Below, piece by piece: positions 26,564-35,251 of a stretch of DNA of 64,000 nt. Under the pieces are notes generated by a model, which saw only the letters and a list, made by a program, of their open reading frames with translations, ran no database searches and was not told the DNA's origin. The first letter of the stretch is position 1, and every line of letters starts with the position of its first letter. Origin of the DNA: UBA5018 sp947463165 (GTDB taxonomy: Bacteria > Cyanobacteriota > Cyanobacteriia > PCC-6307 > Cyanobiaceae); NCBI GenBank assembly GCA_943371245.1, contig CALRTY020000020.1, positions 9,375-73,374 of the forward strand, in the 5' to 3' direction. Position numbers and translations under genes: made by a program.

Positions 26564-27097
26564 ATGAACTTTCGCGCCCTGGGTGCCGCCCAGTTTTTGT
26601 GGCTAGGCCTTGCCTTGGCGCCATTGGCCCATGGCGCTCTGGCGCCCTTGCCGCTGCGGGCTCAGGTGGCGGCTGCTTGCCCGCTCCCGCCAGATATTGC
26701 CGCCACCTTTCTCGATTCCAAGTGTATAAAAGTAACCCTGAGGATGCCCCAGACATTCTTTCGCTATTACAGCGATCCAAAGTATAATCAAGGCCGCTAC
26801 CTGACCACCGATCAGTTCGACCTCAATACCACGGTGATTGGGCGATTAGCACTAAATCAAAGTTGGGGCAACAGCGCCAAGAAAATGCTATCGGTAACCC
26901 TGCCGGCTGGCACCGTGGTCTACCAGGGAATTGCTGGTCCCCAGGCGCCTGTCTCCTGTTACCCAGGTGGTGGTCAGCAGACCTATCTGAACATTGACAA
27001 CATCCGTAGCCAGACCTCTTTTGTCTGGGTGGATGGCCCAGATCTGGCCGTAAATCCCTTTGTTTGTGCCGCTCAAGATGCAGCCACCCCCCGTTGA
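26564..27097 (+). CDS. secreted protein of unknown function
   Basis: A 177-residue protein with a signal peptide (hydrophobic FLWLGLALAPLAHGALAPL, cleavage near AQVAA). Four cysteines in the mature chain (ACPLP, SKCIK, VSCYPG, FVCAAQ) suggest two disulfides. The body is rich in Tyr, Asn and Thr and looks beta-rich. No family recognised. Its last codons overlap the start of the next gene by 20 bases, so the two are probably co-transcribed. The start at 26564 is the ATG just before the signal peptide. Confidence 0.6.
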   Translation: MNFRALGAAQFLWLGLALAPLAHGALAPLPLRAQVAAACPLPPDIAATFLDSKCIKVTLRMPQTFFRYYSDPKYNQGRYLTTDQFDLNTTVIGRLALNQSWGNSAKKMLSVTLPAGTVVYQGIAGPQAPVSCYPGGGQQTYLNIDNIRSQTSFVWVDGPDLAVNPFVCAAQDAATPR

Positions 27098-27359
27098 GCT
27101 GATCCAGCGCATTGACGAAGCCCTGGCCATTGCCCGAGCCATGTCTTCCGGCCCCCAGGCAAGTGAAGTTGATCAGCTGTTGGCGGCCCTGTTGGCCGTG
27201 CGCCAGCAGGCCCTCTCCGGCACCCTGGAAGCTTCCCGGGGGGGCTCCAGCCTGGGGCTCACCCGGGGGGTGGCGGATTGGATCGATTCCTGCGATGCCC
27301 CCATCCTCAAGGCGGTGGCTGAAGTGGAGCGGATCTATCGGCGGCAGGCGGGTCCCTGA
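27078..27359 (+). CDS. conserved small hypothetical protein
   Basis: A 93-residue helical protein beginning MQPPPVELIQRIDEALAIAR and ending in VERIYRRQAGP. No motif was recognised. It overlaps the preceding secreted-protein gene by 20 bases in another frame, and the composition (Leu/Ala-rich helices without low-complexity runs) supports a real gene. A possible terminator follows. Confidence 0.55.
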   Translation: MQPPPVELIQRIDEALAIARAMSSGPQASEVDQLLAALLAVRQQALSGTLEASRGGSSLGLTRGVADWIDSCDAPILKAVAEVERIYRRQAGP

Positions 27360-27363
27360 GCCT

Positions 27364-27388
27364 GCTGCCACCATCATTTAGTGGCGGC
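27364..27388 (+). terminator. possible intrinsic terminator
   Basis: The inverted repeat GCTGCCAC...GTGGCGGC with a 9-base loop is followed by TGTTT. It lies 5 bases after the stop of the small hypothetical gene. Confidence 0.4.
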
Positions 27389-27579
27389 TGTTTGCCCCAA
27401 CCGTTGCCATCTACATGGGAGTTGGCTCCCCCAGCCCTGAACTTGGGTGCAAATACCGCTGGCAATACCGAGATGAGCATCTGTGAAGGGCCCCCGGGTG
27501 ATGCCGGTGAGGGGGTTGACAAACCGGAGGGGGTGGAGCTGCAGACAGGGCAAAACAGCTAGGTTTAAGCAAAAGGTGA

Positions 27580-28809
27580 TTGCCAGTGACTCATCCAGCA
27601 ACTGTCGCCCAATCCGACAGGGATTCCAGGAGGGAAGCGGCATCAGTTGAGCTGGAGTTCAGCGGCCGTACTGGCGAATATTTCCAGATTTGGCTGGTGA
27701 ACTTGGCCCTCAGCCTGGCCAGCTGTGGTGCGTACATGCCCTGGGCCAGGGTGCGCACCCGTCGCTATTTCCTCAGCCAGACCCGCATCAAGGCAAGTGG
27801 CTTCGACTACCAGGCCAACCCCTGGGCCCTGTTTGTGGGCTGGCTGGTGATCGGCGTGGGCCTGACCCTGTTGAGCAACTCCAGCGATCTGCTCGCGATG
27901 GGCCTGGCCTCCGCCACCAAATTCCTGCTGAAGAATCTTGGGAGTTTCTCCAAGCTTGAGGGCCTGGTGGAGCCAATGGTGTCCTTAGGGGTCGGCATAG
28001 CGTTTCTGCTGCTTCAGGTGCTCGTCCTGTCGTGGCTGGTGATGCAATCCCTGCGCTACAACGCCAGCAAGACCAGCTATCGCAACCTGCGCTTTGGCTT
28101 CGGCAGTTCAGAAGCTCGCTTCCGGCTCTGGCGAGAGACGGTTTTTCTGCTTGGGCTGCGTTTACTCGTACCTTTGAGCCTGGGCCTGCTGCAACCCTAT
28201 GTGGCCTGGCGATGGAGGCGTTTTCTGATTCGCCATCGCCGTTTCGGCACCACACCGTTCGCCTTCACCGCCACCCCAGCAGACTTTTTACGCCTCCATG
28301 GCCGGGCCTTCCCCCTGCTACTGCCCGCCATCGCCACCCTGGCCCTGAGCGGAGCCTTGCTGATCATGGCGATCATTAAGTTCCGGCAATTCAGCGTGGC
28401 GCCGGTGGCAGGGGAGCCGCTGGTTTCGACGTGGGCGATCCTGCCCCTCCTGGCCCTAACGAGCCTCCCCCTGCTGCTGCTCTGGTCGTGCTGGCTGGAG
28501 GCCCGGGCCGCCAGCCTCACGTGGCGCTGCACCCAACTGGGAGAACTGCGCTTCGCCTGCACCTGGCGCGCTCGGGAATTGCTGGGGATGCGGCTGCTGC
28601 ATGGACTGGTGCTGGTGGCGAGCCTCGGACTGGCCTGGCCATGGGTGCGCATCCGGGAAACGCGCTATCGGCTGCAGCGGATCAGCCTCAGCCCGGGCTT
28701 GGCGCTCGACGGCTTCCTGGCGGCCGAGGAGGAACGCATCTCGGCCCTGGCGGAAGGCGGCTTCGCCGAGGCCGACGCCATGGACGGCCTGTTTGACATC
28801 AGTTTTTAG
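27580..28809 (+). CDS. DUF898 (YjgN-like) membrane protein
   Basis: A 409-residue polytopic membrane protein. FSGRTGEYFQIWLVNLALSL and GAYMPWARVRTRRYFLSQTR are the first blocks of the DUF898/YjgN family, and the second half repeats the pattern (LAWPWVRIRETRYRLQRISL). The family's function is unknown; members are often next to M48 proteases, as here. The start is a TTG at 27580 or GTG at 27586. It is separated by about 10 bases from the protease gene and is probably in one operon with it. Confidence 0.85.
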   Translation: MPVTHPATVAQSDRDSRREAASVELEFSGRTGEYFQIWLVNLALSLASCGAYMPWARVRTRRYFLSQTRIKASGFDYQANPWALFVGWLVIGVGLTLLSNSSDLLAMGLASATKFLLKNLGSFSKLEGLVEPMVSLGVGIAFLLLQVLVLSWLVMQSLRYNASKTSYRNLRFGFGSSEARFRLWRETVFLLGLRLLVPLSLGLLQPYVAWRWRRFLIRHRRFGTTPFAFTATPADFLRLHGRAFPLLLPAIATLALSGALLIMAIIKFRQFSVAPVAGEPLVSTWAILPLLALTSLPLLLLWSCWLEARAASLTWRCTQLGELRFACTWRARELLGMRLLHGLVLVASLGLAWPWVRIRETRYRLQRISLSPGLALDGFLAAEEERISALAEGGFAEADAMDGLFDISF

Positions 28810-28819
28810 GGGGGTGCGG

Positions 28820-29818
28820 GTGGACGAATTCGAGGGCCTCTATTTCGACGGCAGATCCTCCCGAGCGGTTCCCGTCGTTGTGGTGCTGCTGCCCAACGGC
28901 CAGCTGCTGCTGCGGGGCGGCGAACTGGAGCAACGCCAACCCCTGGCCCTGCTGCGGTTGGAGCAACCGCCGGGTCGCGCCAGGCCAAGGTTGCACTGGC
29001 CTGGCGGCGGGCTGGTGGAGGTGAATGACGATGGCCGATTGGCCGCCCTGTTCGCCCGCCGACCCGCAACGGTTCTACCAAGGCTGCTGCATTGGGCAGA
29101 GACCCATCGCGCCGGTGCGCTGGGGGCGTTGCTGCTCGCCGGGGGCACCATCGCCGGGGCGGTACTGGGCGGCCTACCGCTGCTGGCCTCCCTGGTGGGT
29201 GCCTTGCTGCCGCCGGCGGCGGAACGGCAGCTGGGCGAGGCGAGCCTGGCGGGGCTGGATCAGGAGGCGTTCGTCCCGAGCCGGCTTGCCGAAGCGCAAC
29301 AGCAACGGGTGCACAAGCTGGTGGCGAATATCCAGGCCATCGCGCCAGAGCACCTGCGACTGCGCCTGGAACTGCGCGACAGCGCCACGATCGGCGCCAA
29401 TGCCTTATGCCTGCCGGGAGGCATCTTGGTGGTCACCGATGCCCTGGTGAAGCTGGCCACTGAGGACGAACTACTGGCCGTGCTGGCCCATGAGGCCGGC
29501 CATGCCCAGCACCGCCATCCTCTGCAAATGCTGTTGAGAAGCCACGCCCTGGCCTTGGCTTCCGGCCTGATGGGCGGCCAAGACAATCCGATCCAGGGCC
29601 TGGCCCAAAACCTCCTACAAAACTCATACTCCCGTACTTTTGAACACCAGGCCGACCGGGAGGCGGTGGCAATGTTGCGGCGGCTGAACCGATCGCCGGC
29701 CCCCTTCTTCTCCATCCTCACCAAGCTGGAGGAACATGAGGGAACCACGCAGCTTCCCTCACTCCTGCTCACCCATCCCAGCCGCCGCGAACGCCAGGCT
29801 CGGGCGGGGGGATCATGA
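28820..29818 (+). CDS. M48-family zinc metalloprotease
   Basis: A 332-residue membrane-associated protease. The zinc motif HEAGH sits in VLAHEAGHAQHRHP and the third ligand is the Glu of FEHQADREAV. One hydrophobic segment (residues about 95-125, ALGALLLAGGTIAGAVLGGL) anchors it. GTG 28820 is chosen because AGGGGGG lies 6-7 bases upstream; GTG 28814 is the alternative. The upstream DUF898 gene ends at 28809, so the two form a pair, likely for quality control of envelope or membrane proteins. Confidence 0.88.
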   Translation: MDEFEGLYFDGRSSRAVPVVVVLLPNGQLLLRGGELEQRQPLALLRLEQPPGRARPRLHWPGGGLVEVNDDGRLAALFARRPATVLPRLLHWAETHRAGALGALLLAGGTIAGAVLGGLPLLASLVGALLPPAAERQLGEASLAGLDQEAFVPSRLAEAQQQRVHKLVANIQAIAPEHLRLRLELRDSATIGANALCLPGGILVVTDALVKLATEDELLAVLAHEAGHAQHRHPLQMLLRSHALALASGLMGGQDNPIQGLAQNLLQNSYSRTFEHQADREAVAMLRRLNRSPAPFFSILTKLEEHEGTTQLPSLLLTHPSRRERQARAGGS

Positions 29819-29946
29819 ATGGGCGGAGATCCGGCGGCGGCAGGGGCTAGTGGGTTCTGCAGCGATCGCCACCAAGGGGGGACCTGGCGGTGTCGAGAAT
29901 GGCTGGTACGACCCTGCAGCGGCCGGATCTCCGCCCCTCCTATTAC

Positions 29947-32583
29947 ATGCCCGACTCCGCTCCTGCCCTTGCCCCAGCTGAGTTGCTGCCCACCTACCGG
30001 GCTGCCGCCGCCGAGCGCCTGGCCCTGGGGGTGCCACCTCTACCACTCTCCGCCCCCCAGGCCCAGGCCCTCACCGAGCTGTTGCAGCAGCCCCCCGCCG
30101 GGGAGGAGGCCTTTGTGTTGGAGTTGCTCAGCGAGCGCATCCCGCCGGGGGTGGATGAGGCCGCCTATGTGAAGGCCGGCTGGTTGAGCGCCATCGCCCA
30201 GGGCGGTGTCAGCAGCCCCTTGGTGAGCCCATTGGAGGCCGTAAATCTGCTGGCCACGATGATCGGTGGCTACAACGTCTCCGCCTTGATCGCCCTGCTG
30301 GCCCACGGCGATGCCGCCATCGCCAGCCAGGCTGCGGCGGGCCTCAGCCGCACCCTGCTGGTTTACGACGCCTTCCACGACGTGATCGAGCTGGCGGCCA
30401 CCAACCCCTACGCCCAGCAGGTGGTGGACAGCTGGGCCGCCGCCGACTGGTTCACCGCCAAACCGGAACTGCCAGCCGAGATCACCGTGACGGTGTTCAA
30501 GGTGGAGGGCGAAACCAACACCGACGATCTCTCCCCCGCCACCCACGCCACCACCCGCCCCGATATTCCCCTGCATGCCAATGCCATGCTGGAAACTCGC
30601 ATGCCGGCGGGCCTGGCCCTGATCGCTGAACTGAAGCAAAAGGGCTATCCGCTGGCCTATGTGGGCGATGTGGTGGGTACCGGCAGCTCGCGTAAATCGG
30701 CGATCAATTCGGTGCTATGGCATATCGGCAGCGATATTCCCCATGTTCCGAATAAGCGCAGCGGCGGCGTGATTCTAGGTGGCAAAATTGCACCGATCTT
30801 TTTTAATACGGCGGAAGATTCTGGCGCCCTGCCGATTGAATGCGACGTGTCGGCCTTGGTTTCCGGCGATGTAATCACCATCCGCCCCTACGCCGGCACG
30901 ATCGAGCGCGCCGCCGGCCAGCCCGGCGCCGGTGAAATCCTGGCCCAGTTCCAGCTCAAGCCCAGCACCATCGCCGATGAGGTGCGCGCCGGCGGCCGCA
31001 TCCCCCTGCTTATTGGCCGCTCCCTCACCGATAAGGTGCGCGCCCAGCTGGGTCTACCCGCCAGCGAGCTGTTCATCCGCCCCGTCGCCCCCGCCGACAG
31101 CGGCAAGGGTTACACCCTGGCCCAGAAGATGGTGGGCAAGGCCTGCGGCCTGGCCGGCGTGCGCGCCGGCAGCAGCTGCGAGCCCTTGATGACCACCGTT
31201 GGCAGCCAGGACACCACCGGGCCGATGACCCGCGATGAGATGAAGGAATTGGCCTGCCTCGGCTTCTCCGCCGATCTGGTGATGCAGAGCTTTTGTCATA
31301 CCGCCGCCTACCCCAAGCCGGTGGATCTCAAAACCCACGCCGAACTACCCGATTTCATCAGCTCCCGCGGTGGCGTGGCCCTGCGGCCCGGCGATGGCAT
31401 CATCCACAGCTGGCTGAATCGCCTGCTGCTGCCCGATACCGTTGGCACCGGCGGCGATAGCCATACCCGCTTCCCGCTCGGCATCTCCTTCCCGGCCGGC
31501 TCTGGCCTGGTGGCCTTCGCGGCGGCCATCGGCGCCATGCCCCTGGACATGCCCGAATCGGTGCTGGTGCGCTTTTCCGGTGCACTGCAACCCGGCGTCA
31601 CCCTGAGGGATGTGGTGAATGCCATCCCCTATGTGGCAATCCAGCAGGGGCTGCTCACGGTGGAAAAAGCGAATAAAAAGAATATCTTCTCTGGACGAAT
31701 TATGGAGATAGAGGGTTTGCCAGATCTCAAGCTTGAGCAGGCCTTTGAACTCACCGATGCCACCGCCGAGCGCAGTTGCGCTGGCAGCACGATCAAGCTC
31801 TCGGTGGAAACGGTGAGTGAATACCTGCGCAGCAATGTGGCGCTGATGAAAAACATGATCGCCCGTGGTTACAGCGATGCCCGCACCCTGGCCCGCCGCA
31901 TCAAGGCGATGCAGGCCTGGCTGGACAACCCAGTGCTGATGGAGGCCGATGCCGATGCCGAGTATGCCGCTGTAATCGAGATCGATCTCGATCAGCTCAC
32001 CGAGCCGATTCTGGCCTGCCCCAATGATCCCGATAACGTAAAGCTGCTAAGCGATGTAGCCGGGGAGCGGATCGATGAGGTGTTCATTGGCTCCTGCATG
32101 ACCAACATCGGCCACTACCGCGCCGCCGCCACCGTGCTGGAGGGCCAGGGGGCTAATCAGGCGCGGCTGTGGGTGTGCCCGCCCACCCGCATGGATGAGG
32201 AGAAGCTCAAGGAGGAGGGCTACTACTCAATCTTTGAGGCGGCCGGCAGTCGCATGGAGATGCCTGGCTGTTCCCTGTGCATGGGCAACCAGGCGCGTGT
32301 GGAGGACAACACCAGTGTGTTTTCCACCAGCACCCGTAATTTTAATAATCGCCTCGGTAATGGCGCCCAGGTGTACCTGGGCAGCGCTGAACTGGCGGCC
32401 GTCTGCGCCCAGCTGGGGCGTATTCCCTCCAAGCAGCAATACCTGGCGATCGCCGCCGCCAAGATCGATCCCAACGGCGAACGTCTCTATCGCTATCTCA
32501 ACTTCGATCAGATCGAGGGTTTTGAGGAGCAGGGCCGGGTGGTGAGCGCCGAGGCGGAGGCGCAGGTGCTGGCGGGGGTTTGA
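29947..32583 (+). CDS. acnB: aconitate hydratase B
   Basis: An aconitase of about 878 residues interconverting citrate and isocitrate. The N-terminal HEAT-like domain (PAGEEAFVLELLSERIPPGV, DEAAYVKAGWLSAIAQGG) and the swivel domain before the catalytic part are the AcnB, not AcnA, order. Iron-sulfur ligands lie in GSCMTNIGHY and GCSLCMGN. The ATG at 29947 gives the N-terminus expected from AcnB proteins; the frame is open to 29890. It is the only tricarboxylic-acid-cycle gene in the window. A weak hairpin (CGGCC...GGCCG followed by CTTTT) lies shortly after the stop. Confidence 0.97.
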   Translation: MPDSAPALAPAELLPTYRAAAAERLALGVPPLPLSAPQAQALTELLQQPPAGEEAFVLELLSERIPPGVDEAAYVKAGWLSAIAQGGVSSPLVSPLEAVNLLATMIGGYNVSALIALLAHGDAAIASQAAAGLSRTLLVYDAFHDVIELAATNPYAQQVVDSWAAADWFTAKPELPAEITVTVFKVEGETNTDDLSPATHATTRPDIPLHANAMLETRMPAGLALIAELKQKGYPLAYVGDVVGTGSSRKSAINSVLWHIGSDIPHVPNKRSGGVILGGKIAPIFFNTAEDSGALPIECDVSALVSGDVITIRPYAGTIERAAGQPGAGEILAQFQLKPSTIADEVRAGGRIPLLIGRSLTDKVRAQLGLPASELFIRPVAPADSGKGYTLAQKMVGKACGLAGVRAGSSCEPLMTTVGSQDTTGPMTRDEMKELACLGFSADLVMQSFCHTAAYPKPVDLKTHAELPDFISSRGGVALRPGDGIIHSWLNRLLLPDTVGTGGDSHTRFPLGISFPAGSGLVAFAAAIGAMPLDMPESVLVRFSGALQPGVTLRDVVNAIPYVAIQQGLLTVEKANKKNIFSGRIMEIEGLPDLKLEQAFELTDATAERSCAGSTIKLSVETVSEYLRSNVALMKNMIARGYSDARTLARRIKAMQAWLDNPVLMEADADAEYAAVIEIDLDQLTEPILACPNDPDNVKLLSDVAGERIDEVFIGSCMTNIGHYRAAATVLEGQGANQARLWVCPPTRMDEEKLKEEGYYSIFEAAGSRMEMPGCSLCMGNQARVEDNTSVFSTSTRNFNNRLGNGAQVYLGSAELAAVCAQLGRIPSKQQYLAIAAAKIDPNGERLYRYLNFDQIEGFEEQGRVVSAEAEAQVLAGV

Positions 32584-32705
32584 GCCCTGGGGCCCCGGCC
32601 GCTTCCCTGGCCGCTTTTGGCAAACAAGGCTTGCAAAAATCTGTAAAAATCCCCATCCAGCTCTTGGTTGCATAGGGTTTTGGGGAGATCCTCCCCTCTG
32701 CTCCC

Positions 32706-33143
32706 ATGCGGATCCCACGCCTGATCAGCGCCAGCATGGCCCTGGTCGCCGCCACCGCCGCCCTGGGCCTCAGCGGCTGCTCCAGCGGCCAAAACGCTGT
32801 CAACGGTGTAGCTGAATCCGCCAAGATCGCGGCCCAAAATGCGGCCCGGGCGGCCCTGGCGCCAGCCCTGGCTCCCCTGCTCGAGCTGCTCCAGCAAGCC
32901 GAGGCTCAATTGAAGGCGGGCAACTGGACTACCGCCGCCGCCAGCATGGCTGGCTTCCAACCCCTCTGGGCCAAGGCCGCTCCGCTGATCCAGCCCCTGG
33001 CTGGCGATAGCTGGCCCGCCATCGAGACGGCCGCCAACTCCGTGATCGGCAGCTTCCGGGCCGGCACCAAAGCCGATGCCGCCGCCGCTGGCTTGGCGAT
33101 CACTGGTTTGATTGATGCGCTGCAGGCACTGCTGGCCCAGTAG
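32706..33143 (+). CDS. putative lipoprotein of unknown function
   Basis: A 145-residue protein with a lipoprotein signal: hydrophobic MALVAATAALGLSGC gives a lipobox LSGC with Cys about residue 25. The mature part is almost entirely Ala/Leu-rich amphipathic helices, resembling a helical bundle. No family assigned. It stands alone between acnB and sbtB, transcribed convergently with sbtB. Confidence 0.65.
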   Translation: MRIPRLISASMALVAATAALGLSGCSSGQNAVNGVAESAKIAAQNAARAALAPALAPLLELLQQAEAQLKAGNWTTAAASMAGFQPLWAKAAPLIQPLAGDSWPAIETAANSVIGSFRAGTKADAAAAGLAITGLIDALQALLAQ

Positions 33144-33319
33144 GGATGCCAGCGGGATTGCATAAAACCACTGGCCCAGTGACGGAGTGATTGCAATGCT
33201 GTTGGCTCAGGGCCAGCAGCCGGTGGTATATGCCGTTGGTATCAGCTGGGTGTATCAGCCGGGATTAGTCGCCCACCGGGCCTAATCATTTACAGCGGCT
33301 CGGATCACAGGAACTCGGC

Positions 33320-33601
33320 TTAGAGCGGCTCGGCATCACTGACAAAGGCGACGCCACCGTAGTAATCGAGCAGCGGCTGCACCCCTGCCCGGATGGCCGG
33401 CAGGATTTCGGGCTTGCAAAATACGATCACGTGGGCATTGGCGCCCAGGCCGCTGAAGTCCATCGAATCGGAAACCGCCCCATGGGGCCCCCTGCCGGTG
33501 ACGTGCTTGATTACCGAATAGCCAGGCGCACCGGCGGCATCGATCACCTTGAGGATGCTGTCTAGCTCGCGTTCGCTGAGGATCAAATCAAGACGTTTCA
33601 T
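33320..33601 (-). CDS. sbtB: PII-like regulator of SbtA
   Basis: A 93-residue PII-fold protein (KRLDLILSERELDSILKVID, HVTGRGPHGA, AHVIVFCKPE). Its position 13 bases downstream of sbtA identifies it as SbtB, the trimeric regulator that binds adenyl nucleotides including cAMP and controls the bicarbonate transporter. The chain ends at VSDAEPL and lacks the C-terminal CGPxGC redox loop of the Synechocystis protein, as in other picocyanobacteria. Confidence 0.93.
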   Translation of the reverse strand: MKRLDLILSERELDSILKVIDAAGAPGYSVIKHVTGRGPHGAVSDSMDFSGLGANAHVIVFCKPEILPAIRAGVQPLLDYYGGVAFVSDAEPL

Positions 33602-33614
33602 AGCTGGATTGGGT

Positions 33615-34607
33615 TTAAGAGGCGGGGATAAGTTTGTTTACTAAAGCCATGTAGATGGGGATACCCACAATGATGTTAAAGGGGAAGGTTACCCCCAACG
33701 CCGTGGAGATATAGAGGCTTGGGTTGGCCTCGGGCACCGTCATGCGCATGGCCGCCGGTACTGCTATGTAGGAAGCGCTGGCGCAGAGCACCACGAACAG
33801 CAGCGCATCTCCCGAAGGCAGGCCAATGGCGCTGGCAATCAACACACCAATCACGGCATTGAACAGGGGCATGATTATTGAGAAGCCGATCAAAAATGCC
33901 CCGGCCTTGCGCAGGTCGCTGAGCCGCTGGGCGGCCACAATGCCCATGTCAAGCAGGAAGAAGCTAAGGGCGCCGTAGAATAGCTTTTCGGTAAATGGCG
34001 CCATCTTTTCCACATTGTGGGGGCTGTTTAGGGCCACCAATATGCCGATTACCAGGCTGCCCAGCAGCAGGAACACCGAGCTATTTAAGAAGGCCTCGTG
34101 CAACACTGCGCCCCAGCGCATCCCCTTGTCATCGGGACGCTTCTGGGCGGTGGCCAACTTCACCATCAGCAGGCCGACGATGATCGCCGGCGATTCCATC
34201 AGGGCCAGCGCCGCCACCATGAAGCCATCAAATGAGAGCTTTTGGCTCTCTAAAAAGCTCTGGGCAGTGATGAAGGTCACCGCACTGATGGAGCCGTAGG
34301 TGGCGGCGATGGCGGAGGCATTGAAGGCATCGAGCTTTAGCCTTAGGGCGGCAAAGCTATATAGCGGCACAATCATCGACATCAATACCGCCGCGATGAT
34401 CGTGGGCAGCACCTGGCCCCCCAGGCCGCTGTGGGCCAGCTCCAGGCCACCGCGAAAGCCGATAGACAGCAGCAGATAGAGCGAAAACAGTTTGGGCAGC
34501 GGCGCTGGAATTTCCAGATCCGAACCCACCAATACGGCGATCACCCCGAGAAAGAAGAACAGAACCGGCGGGGAGAGCAGGTTTTGCAACACCAGGCTGG
34601 TTTCCAT
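33615..34607 (-). CDS. sbtA: sodium-dependent bicarbonate transporter
   Basis: A 330-residue polytopic inner-membrane protein with about ten helices. The start SLVLQNLLSPPVLFFFLGV and the internal blocks ATYGSISAVTFITAQSFLES and ALALMESPAIIVGLLMVKLA are characteristic of SbtA, a high-affinity Na+/HCO3- symporter of the CO2-concentrating mechanism. It is followed by sbtB, the usual operon order. No CmpR/CcmR operator could be assigned with confidence in the upstream sequence. Confidence 0.96.
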   Translation of the reverse strand: METSLVLQNLLSPPVLFFFLGVIAVLVGSDLEIPAPLPKLFSLYLLLSIGFRGGLELAHSGLGGQVLPTIIAAVLMSMIVPLYSFAALRLKLDAFNASAIAATYGSISAVTFITAQSFLESQKLSFDGFMVAALALMESPAIIVGLLMVKLATAQKRPDDKGMRWGAVLHEAFLNSSVFLLLGSLVIGILVALNSPHNVEKMAPFTEKLFYGALSFFLLDMGIVAAQRLSDLRKAGAFLIGFSIIMPLFNAVIGVLIASAIGLPSGDALLFVVLCASASYIAVPAAMRMTVPEANPSLYISTALGVTFPFNIIVGIPIYMALVNKLIPAS

Positions 34608-34784
34608 CTAAAACCCTGCCTCAACACATCCACCCAGCCTATGGGCGAACTGGCCCGGCCAACCACCAGCGGCGGCGATGCCTGGACAATTGCAAGAAAG
34701 CACCGCGCAGGTTGCTTTGGCCTGGTTTGAATGTTTAGTCCTAAAGGCCAGGGGGCATGACAACCCCAAGGCACCTTTGGCAGC

Positions 34785-34995
34785 TATGGGCCTCTTGGGG
34801 AGCCCTAGGAGCTGCTGGCAGGGGCCTTGGGCGCATCTAGGCGCTTGTGCCGGCAGGGGCCTTTCTCCGCCGCTCCCTCTGGGAGCATCCAGGCGTAGCC
34901 GTCTTCGGTCTTTTGCGGCTGCCCTTGGGGAGTACCTAGGCGCTGCTGGCTGGGGGCTTTCTCCGCCGCTGCTCTTGGGAAACATGCCCTGGCAG
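34785..34995. repeat. imperfect repeats between sbtA and thiC
   Basis: Three imperfect copies of a 40-60 base unit are present, with shared words CTTGGGGAG, CTAGG(C/A)GCT, GGCAGGGGCCTT and TTTCTCCGCCGCT (copies near 34790, 34836 and 34920). The stretch 34608-35087 contains no supported gene and sits between divergent sbtA and the thiC riboswitch, so it must hold both promoters. Confidence 0.55.
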
Positions 34996-35087
34996 CTTTG
35001 GCTCTTTGGCGCCCCAGCTGGCCTGGCGCTTCAGTTGGCCTCCAGCTCAGCTTGCCCCAGCTTGGTTGGCTGTTGCTAGGTTGCCAG

Positions 35088-35177
35088 GGTCACTAGGGGT
35101 GCCCGGCCCGCCAGGGCCTTGGGCTGAGATCACACCCTCCGAACCTGATCCGGGTCATGCCGGCGCAGGGAAGTGAG
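35088..35177 (+). promoter_or_regulatory. TPP (THI-box) riboswitch
   Basis: The leader contains ACTAGGGGTGCC, GGCTGAGATCACACCC, GAACCTGATCCGGGTCATGC and GCAGGGAAGTG in order, the conserved TPP aptamer, closed by TCACT/AGTGA. It ends about 75 bases before the thiC ATG; thiamine pyrophosphate should lower thiC expression. Confidence 0.96.
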
Positions 35178-35251
35178 AAGGAACTCCAGCTGCGCCCCTC
35201 CACCGCGTCGGCACTATTGCCGTCTCGGCACCATCTTCGCCATAGCCCATC

